Source: Actinomycetospora cinnamomea
GTDB taxonomy: Bacteria > Actinomycetota > Actinomycetes > Mycobacteriales > Pseudonocardiaceae
NCBI RefSeq assembly: GCF_003096675.1
Contig: NZ_QEKW01000001.1
Coordinates: 1-64,000 of the forward strand
Direction of reading: 5' to 3'
DNA length: 64,000 nt
This document shows, piece after piece, positions 59,714 to 64,000 of the stretch (position 1 is the stretch's first letter; the number at the start of each line of letters is the position of its first letter). A program made the position numbers and the translations under genes. The notes under the pieces are model-generated. The model did not search any database, had not been told where the DNA came from, and saw nothing but the letters and a program-made list of their open reading frames with translations.

Positions 59714-60471
59714 GACGGATCTGGCCTCCTGCCCGCGTACCGGGGCCCGACGTCGAGCTCGACCGCGACGCCCTGGCCGCGCTCTACGCCCACCCCGAGG
59801 GGTGTGTGCGCGTCAACTTCGTCGCGAGCGCCGACGGGGCCGTCGCGGTCGGGGGTCTCTCGGGCGGATTGGAGGCGCCCGGCGACGCGCAGGTCTTCGG
59901 GCTGCTGCGCGAGCTCGCCGACGTCGTGCTCGCGGGGGCGGGCACGGTGCGCGCCGAGGGCTACCGCGGGGCGCGGACCTCCGCGGCGCGCGAGGCCCGC
60001 CGCCGCGCCCGGGGCCAGGCGGCCGTGCCGCCGATCGCCGTGGTGAGCACGCGCGGCGACCTCGACCCCGGGGCGGCCCTGTTCACCGACACCACGGTGG
60101 CCCCGCTGGTGCTCACCGCCGCGGACGCGGCGGACGACGCCCGCCGCCGCCTCGGGCCGGCGGGGGCCGAGGTGGTCGCCGTCAGCGCGTCGGACCCGGC
60201 GGCCACCGACCCGCACGCGGTCGTGCAGGCGCTGGCCGACCGCGGTCTGACGCGCGTGCTCTGCGAGGGCGGGCCCGTGCTGTTCGGGTCGCTGCTCGCC
60301 GCGGGGTGCGTCGACGAGCTGTGCCTGAGCCTGGCGCCGCAGCTGGTCGGGGGCGGCCCCGAACGGATCGTGGCCGGTCCCGGCCTCGACGGTCCGCGGC
60401 CCCTGCGGCTGGCCTCCGTCGTGGCCCACGACGACGGCCTGATGCTGCGCTACCGGACGGGAGCGGGCTGA
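59710..60471 (+). CDS. Pyrimidine-reductase-family (RibD_C) protein
   Basis: 253 residues. RibD-C/DHFR-like features: VRVNFVASADGAVAVGGLSG, LADVVLAGAGTVRAEGYRGA, PPIAVVSTRGDLDPGAALF, RVLCEGGPVLFGSLLAAGCV and the C-terminal LSLAPQLVGGGPERI. It is a stand-alone reductase without the deaminase domain, so it may be an orphan NADPH reductase or a riboflavin-pathway paralogue. Coupled to the DUF3072 gene. Same broad superfamily as the tandem pair at 29.5-30.7 kb but not a close copy. Confidence 0.85.
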   Translation: MRRIWPPARVPGPDVELDRDALAALYAHPEGCVRVNFVASADGAVAVGGLSGGLEAPGDAQVFGLLRELADVVLAGAGTVRAEGYRGARTSAAREARRRARGQAAVPPIAVVSTRGDLDPGAALFTDTTVAPLVLTAADAADDARRRLGPAGAEVVAVSASDPAATDPHAVVQALADRGLTRVLCEGGPVLFGSLLAAGCVDELCLSLAPQLVGGGPERIVAGPGLDGPRPLRLASVVAHDDGLMLRYRTGAG

Positions 60472-60614
60472 GATCCCGGTCACGAATGTGGTCTTTTCGG
60501 GTGACGGCACATGACGACTCGCCGACGGCTGTGTCCCACGGGTACCGGATCGGCAACCGGCCTGGTCCGGTGTGAACGACCCGACGCACAGCCCAGCGCA
60601 CAGGGAGCGCCCCC

Positions 60615-61142
60615 ATGACGCAGAGCCCCAGCACCGCCACCAGCTCCGGCTCCGGCCCCGAGGCCTCGAGCGGGGCCACCGCCCCGTCGACCGGGCGGAC
60701 CGGGAGCCCCAGCACCCCGGCCCGGCTGGCCGACGACACGGGCCAGGGCAAGACCACCATCGCCTCCGGCGTGGTCCAGAAGATCGCCGGCATCGCCGCC
60801 CGCGACGTGTCGGGCGTCTACTCCATGGGCGGCGGCGTCTCGCGTGCGTTCGGCGCGATCCGCGAGCGCATCCCCGGCGGCAGCGGCACCTCGCAGGCCG
60901 CGGGCGTCCAGGTCGAGGTCGGCGAGAAGCAGGCCGCGATCGACCTCGACATCATCGTCGAGTACGGCGCCGGCATCGTCGAGCTCGCCCGTGCCGTGCG
61001 CCGCAACGTCATCGCCGCCGTCGAGCAGATGACCGGCCTCGAGGTCATCGAGGTCAACATCGCCGTCAACGACATCCACATGCCGGGCGAGGACACCGCC
61101 GACGAGACGGCGCAGTCCCAGCCGACCACGCGCGTCGAGTGA
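60615..61142 (+). CDS. Asp23/Gls24-family envelope stress protein (first)
   Basis: 175 residues: a Ser/Thr/Pro-rich head of ~45 residues, then the Asp23 core GKTTIASGVVQKIAGIAARD, VSGVYSMGGGVSRAFG, VEVGEKQAAIDLDIIVEYGA and VEQMTGLEVIEVNIAVNDIH. In Firmicutes Asp23 is an abundant envelope-associated stress protein held to the membrane by AmaP. Start of a six-gene run with GTGA/ATGA overlaps to the next two genes. Confidence 0.9.
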   Translation: MTQSPSTATSSGSGPEASSGATAPSTGRTGSPSTPARLADDTGQGKTTIASGVVQKIAGIAARDVSGVYSMGGGVSRAFGAIRERIPGGSGTSQAAGVQVEVGEKQAAIDLDIIVEYGAGIVELARAVRRNVIAAVEQMTGLEVIEVNIAVNDIHMPGEDTADETAQSQPTTRVE

Positions 61143-61537
61143 GCAGGCCCGACCCGGCCCGGGCCGGCGGGGCCCGGACGGGACACCCGGCGGAGGGGAG
61201 CCGGACCGGGGCGGGCGGCTCCGCCGTCGGGCCCGGTACCCCCGAGGCGCCCGGCCTCGGCCCGCTGCCCGAGCGGGTCGCCGCGGCGCTGCTGGCACAC
61301 CCGGCGGTGGCCGCCCTGTCCGGTGGCCCCTTCGGCACGGTCGCCAGCTACCTGCCCGGGCGCCGGCTCGTCGGGGTCGCGCTCGGCGGCCCGGACGAGC
61401 CCGCCCGGATCGGGGTCGTCCTGCGCTTCGGCGCCCCGATCGAGGCGACGGCCGCCGAGCTGCGACGCATCGTCGCGGCGGCGTCCGGCGCCCGCCGGGT
61501 CGACGTCGTCGTCACGGACCTGGAGATGCCGGTATGA
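61139..61537 (+). CDS. Hypothetical protein of the Asp23 operon
   Basis: 132 residues from GTG 61139 (overlaps the preceding stop as GTGA). A Pro/Gly/Arg-rich head precedes LPERVAAALLAHPAVAALSG, TVASYLPGRRLVGVALGGPD, RIGVVLRFGAPIEATAAELR, RRIVAAASGARRVDVVVTDL. The two-strand/two-helix pattern resembles a stripped-down Asp23 fold (V-A-x-A-L-L-x-H-P-x-V). Conserved at this position in actinobacterial Asp23 operons; function unknown. Confidence 0.7.
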   Translation: MSRPDPARAGGARTGHPAEGSRTGAGGSAVGPGTPEAPGLGPLPERVAAALLAHPAVAALSGGPFGTVASYLPGRRLVGVALGGPDEPARIGVVLRFGAPIEATAAELRRIVAAASGARRVDVVVTDLEMPV

Positions 61538-61839
61538 GCAGCCCGTCACCCGACGCCGCACGGGCGGCGCTGCGGGCCTTCGTCCGCACGCACCACCCCG
61601 ACGTCGGGGGCGACCCGGTCGCGTTCCGCGAGGGCCTGGCGGAGCTCCGGGCAGCGCTGGGTGTCCTCGCGACGGCGCCGTCCGGGCGGGCCGGGGGGTC
61701 CTGGCCGGCGCCGGACGACCCCCGGCTCGACGCGCCGGTCGTCGCCGTGTCCGACCGTCACCTGGCCCGGCTCGGACGCCTCGGGAGGCGGCTCGCCCGG
61801 CGGTACGACCCCCGGCGCGGGTCCGCCCGCGTGCAGTAG
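61534..61839 (+). CDS. Small protein with a J-domain-like HPD motif in the Asp23 operon
   Basis: 101 residues from ATG 61534, overlapping the previous stop (ATGA). The helix AARAALRAFVRTHHPDVGGD with PVAFREGLAELRAAL reads like helices II and III of a DnaJ domain around His21-Pro22-Asp23, the motif that stimulates Hsp70 ATPase. Helices I and IV and the rest of DnaJ are absent. The C-terminal half is basic (RHLARLGRLGRRLARRYDPR). Function unknown; a link to Hsp70 is inference from the motif. Confidence 0.65.
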   Translation: MSSPSPDAARAALRAFVRTHHPDVGGDPVAFREGLAELRAALGVLATAPSGRAGGSWPAPDDPRLDAPVVAVSDRHLARLGRLGRRLARRYDPRRGSARVQ

Positions 61840-61891
61840 CACCCCGCCCCGCCGCTCGGCGGAGCACACGAACGACGTGGAGGTAGTGGTC

Positions 61892-62071
61892 ATGAGCGCC
61901 ACCCGTACCGGCATGTTCGTCGGCCTCATCCTGGGACTGGCCGCCGTCATCGGCGGCCTGACAGGCTTCTTCATCGCCCTCGTTCTCGGCGTCCTGGGCT
62001 TCGTCGTGGGCCGGGTGCTCGACGGCGAGCTCGACGTCAACCAGTTCGTCGGGCGCGGCCGCGACCGATGA
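61892..62071 (+). CDS. DUF2273-family small membrane protein
   Basis: 59 residues. Two hydrophobic helices (MFVGLILGLAAVIGGLTGFF, IALVLGVLGFVVGRVL) then the acidic-polar tail LDGELDVNQFVGRGRDR. It matches the small DUF2273 proteins that accompany Asp23 and AmaP. GGAGG lies 11 nt before ATG 61892. Its stop overlaps the next start (ATGA). Confidence 0.85.
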   Translation: MSATRTGMFVGLILGLAAVIGGLTGFFIALVLGVLGFVVGRVLDGELDVNQFVGRGRDR

Positions 62072-62505
62072 GCACCCCCACCGAACCGGTCGCGCGCCCG
62101 GGGACGGTGCCGCTGGCCGAGCGGACGTCCCCGGCGTCCGGCACGCCCGCCGCCGGGGATCACGACGAGGCCGCCGAGCGCGGGCGTCTCGACGTCGCGC
62201 TGTCGGTGGTCCGCAAGATCGCGGAGTACGCGGCCGACCACACCGCGGGCACGGTGCGCACCCAGCGCCGCCTGGCCGGGCTCGACCTCGGCGAGGCCGG
62301 GGCCAGCGCCAAGGTCTCCGGCTACGGCGAGCAGGTCGACGTCCGCCTCGAGGTGCCGCTGGCCTACCCCGCGCGGATCACCGAGACCGCCGCCGCGGTC
62401 CGCGACCACGTCCGCGAGCGCGTCCAGGCCCTCACGCCCTACCGGGTGCGCTCGCTGGACCTGAGCGTCTCCGCGCTGACCGACCCCACCTCCCGGAGGG
62501 ACTGA
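62068..62505 (+). CDS. Asp23/Gls24-family envelope stress protein (second)
   Basis: 145 residues. A ~40-residue polar head, then RLDVALSVVRKIAEYAADHT, VSGYGEQVDVRLEVPLAYPA and RVQALTPYRVRSLDLSVSAL, a shorter Asp23-type core than the first copy. It lacks the YGAGIVELA-type segment and is more diverged. Probably pairs with the first Asp23 protein or with the membrane anchors encoded next. Confidence 0.78.
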   Translation: MSTPTEPVARPGTVPLAERTSPASGTPAAGDHDEAAERGRLDVALSVVRKIAEYAADHTAGTVRTQRRLAGLDLGEAGASAKVSGYGEQVDVRLEVPLAYPARITETAAAVRDHVRERVQALTPYRVRSLDLSVSALTDPTSRRD

Positions 62506-62509
62506 CGAC

Positions 62510-63043
62510 GTGCGCCTGCTACTGCGCGTCCTCGCGCCGCTGCTCGGCCTCGCGCTGGCCGTGGTCGGCCTCGCGATCGTGGTCGAGACGGTCACGCTCT
62601 GGGTCGCGCCCGCCTCCAGCCCGCTGATCGTGCCGTGGCCCTCGTGGCGCACCGCGATCGAGGGCCTGACCTGGCAGTCCGGCGTCGTGCGCGGCGTCGC
62701 CATCGGGGTAGGCGTCGTCGGGCTGCTCGTGCTGCTGCTCGGGCTCGTCGCCCGCCGCCACGACGTCTACCTCGCCGACCCGGTCCCCGAGGTCACCGTC
62801 ACCACCTCCCCGCGCTCGCTGGCCCGCGCCGTCGGGCACGAGGTGCGCTCGCACGAGGACGTCGTGTCGGCCTCGGTGGTGGCGACGACGAAGAGGATCA
62901 CCGTCAAGGCCTCGACGCTCGACCCCGCCGACACGGTCCGCGACGCCGTCCGGGCCCGGGTCGACGAGCTCCTGGGCCGCCTGCCGCTGGCGCGGCGCCC
63001 GCGCGTCGCCGTGTCGGTCACCACCACCAAGGGGGTCAAGTGA
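62510..63043 (+). CDS. DUF6286-type membrane protein
   Basis: 177 residues from GTG 62510. Two membrane helices (VLAPLLGLALAVVGLAIVVE and GVAIGVGVVGLLVLLLGLVA) flank a short loop with PLIVPWPSWRTAIEGLTWQS; a cytoplasmic Asp23-like alpha/beta domain follows (ARAVGHEVRSHEDVVSASVV, VRARVDELLGRLPLARRPRV). The arrangement is that of the AmaP-like anchors of actinobacterial Asp23 operons. Confidence 0.8.
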   Translation: MRLLLRVLAPLLGLALAVVGLAIVVETVTLWVAPASSPLIVPWPSWRTAIEGLTWQSGVVRGVAIGVGVVGLLVLLLGLVARRHDVYLADPVPEVTVTTSPRSLARAVGHEVRSHEDVVSASVVATTKRITVKASTLDPADTVRDAVRARVDELLGRLPLARRPRVAVSVTTTKGVK

Positions 63044-63645
63044 GCCGCCGCTCGCGTGCCGCCGTCGCCCGTTCCGCGGGCGGCGACCGCACCCTCACGG
63101 TCGTCCTCGGGCTCGTCCTCGTCGCCGCAGCGGTCCTCGCGCTGCTGGTCGGCTACGGCGTGTTCGGTGTCTTCCGCGCCCAGCGCCCGTTGATCGACCC
63201 CCTGCTCGTCGAGTGGGTCACGGCCCACACCGGCGCGACTCGGTGGATCGCCGTCGGGATCGGCGTCGTGCTGTTCCTGCTCGGGCTCTGGTGGACGCTG
63301 CGCTCGCTGCGCCCCGAGCCGCGCCCCGACGTCTCGCTCTCGGAGGTCCCCGGCGAGCGCCTGACCGTCGAGCACTCCGCGATCTGCGACGCCGTGCGCG
63401 CGGACGCCGAGACGATCGACGGCGTCAGCCGCGCCCGCGTGCGCCTCGTCGGCGGCCCGCAGCGGCCGGCGCTGCGCATCGCGCTGACCCTCGTCGAGGG
63501 CACCGACGTCCGGGACGTGTGGGCCGACCTCGACGGCCGGGTGCTCGCCCGCGCCCGCGAGGCGTTCTCCGTCTCGGCCCTGCCCACGGCGGTGCGCCTG
63601 GAGCTCGACGCCACCTCGGCCCCGACCCCGGCGCGGGTGGAGTGA
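63040..63645 (+). CDS. AmaP-like alkaline-shock membrane anchor
   Basis: 201 residues from GTG 63040 (GTGA overlap with the preceding gene). Two membrane helices (LTVVLGLVLVAAAVLALLVG, WIAVGIGVVLFLLGLWWTL), then an Asp23-like soluble domain (TVEHSAICDAVRADAETIDG, VSRARVRLVGGPQRPALRIA). It should tether Asp23 proteins to the inner membrane face. Last gene of the operon; its stop is 15 bp from that of the converging asparagine synthetase gene. Confidence 0.82.
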   Translation: MSRRSRAAVARSAGGDRTLTVVLGLVLVAAAVLALLVGYGVFGVFRAQRPLIDPLLVEWVTAHTGATRWIAVGIGVVLFLLGLWWTLRSLRPEPRPDVSLSEVPGERLTVEHSAICDAVRADAETIDGVSRARVRLVGGPQRPALRIALTLVEGTDVRDVWADLDGRVLARAREAFSVSALPTAVRLELDATSAPTPARVE

Positions 63646-63660
63646 CCTGTCGCTCGACCG

Positions 63661-64000
63661 TCAGGCCTCGACGAACCGTCCGATGGTGTGGTCCGGCTCG
63701 ATACCTCGCAGGTGCTCACGGAAGATCCGGTAGTAGGCGAGTTCCTCGCGGGTGCGCAGCGGCGGGTCGACGGCGTCCCGCTCCTGCTCGAGCTCCTCCT
63801 CGGTCACCGTGCGCCCGAAGTGGTCGGAGAGCACGTCCTTCATGCCCGTGCCCTGGCCGAACTGCTGCTTGCCGCGCCAGAGCAGGTCGTCCGGGAGCCA
63901 GCCCTCGAAGGCGCGCCGCAGGAGCCACTTCTCGGCCCGGTCCTCGCGCGTGAGCTTCCAGTCCGGGGGCAACGCGAGCGCCAGATCGACGACGTCGAGG
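63661..64000 (-). CDS. asnB: Asparagine synthetase (glutamine-hydrolysing), C-terminal part
   Basis: The frame is open at the window edge, so only the last 112 residues are seen. EDRAEKWLLRRAFEGWLPDD, LLWRGKQQFGQGTGMKDVLS and the end EPDHTIGRFVEA match the C-terminus of AsnB-type synthetases, where the E-K-x-x-L-R-x-A-F and L-P-x-x-x-L-x-R-x-K-x-x-F segments are conserved in the synthetase domain. Upstream residues (LDVVDLALALPPDWKLTRED) continue the family pattern. It makes asparagine from aspartate, glutamine and ATP. Confidence 0.88.
   Translation of the reverse strand, partial: LDVVDLALALPPDWKLTREDRAEKWLLRRAFEGWLPDDLLWRGKQQFGQGTGMKDVLSDHFGRTVTEEELEQERDAVDPPLRTREELAYYRIFREHLRGIEPDHTIGRFVEA

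Noticed and set aside
60472-60614. SigB-like promoter (GGGTACC) before the Asp23 operon
   Set aside because: A GGGTAC hexamer is present at about 60540, but no -35 at suitable spacing could be seen, so it is not listed as a feature.

Overview
This is a GC-rich (roughly 73-75%) actinobacterial chromosome segment. Four things point to a mycelial or sporulating actinomycete, most likely in or near Pseudonocardiaceae (Pseudonocardia/Actinomycetospora type): an SsgA-like cell-division/sporulation protein, a mycothiol-type DinB/MDMPI protein, many GTG starts with 4-bp ATGA/GTGA operon overlaps, and a complete Asp23/AmaP/DUF2273/DUF6286 cassette. The taxonomic placement is inference from gene content.

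Region by region. 1-0.99 kb: the tail of an IS3-family transposase abuts what looks like the decapitated start of a GAF/ANTAR-type regulator, then a tRNA-Val(CAC) with its terminator. 1-3.1 kb: ECF sigma factor, zinc anti-sigma factor and PGPGW membrane protein, translationally coupled. 3.3-4.2 kb: SsgA-like protein and tRNA-Gly/Cys/Val. 4.3-20.4 kb: many small regulators (MarR, IclR, TetR, MarR, AraC) beside enzymes, a Pnkp-like kinase with a dead-looking phosphatase half, a DUF3516 Ski2-like helicase, exonuclease III, and a GAF-SpoIIE-HATPase phosphatase coupled to a STAS antagonist. 20.5-30.7 kb: central metabolism and redox (6-phosphofructokinase, a SABATH-type methyltransferase, FKBP, MHS transporter, PoxB-like ThDP enzyme, Xi-class GST-like reductase, two tandem DHFR-like reductases). 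30.7-40.6 kb: a frameshifted hydrolase, PEP carboxylase, and a four-gene signalling cassette with one response regulator, one intact HisKA_3 kinase and two degenerate kinase-like proteins. 40.8-48.8 kb: an Hsp70-like protein with a Pro/Gly-rich linker and C-terminal membrane anchor, a PIG-L deacetylase, three glycosyltransferases and a collagen-like protein with 77 uninterrupted Gly-X-Y triplets. 49.1-52.6 kb: an MTHFR-like/methyltransferase pair, and an alpha/beta hydrolase bracketed by a ~50-bp inverted repeat. 52.6-58.7 kb: glutamate synthase (gltBD). 59.2-63.6 kb: a tandem DUF3072 protein, a RibD-like reductase and a six-gene Asp23 envelope-stress operon that includes a small protein with a J-domain-like HPD motif. 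The window ends in the C-terminus of an asparagine synthetase.

How the genes fit together. PEP carboxylase, phosphofructokinase, PoxB-like enzyme, GltBD and asparagine synthetase form an anaplerotic and nitrogen-assimilation backbone. The sigma/anti-sigma, SpoIIE/STAS, three-kinase cassette and Asp23 operon are stress and envelope signalling. The least explained parts are the kinase cassette, the collagen-like/glycosyltransferase neighbourhood with its shared upstream elements, and the repeat-bracketed hydrolase. Functions are assigned by motif recognition only; no database search was run.
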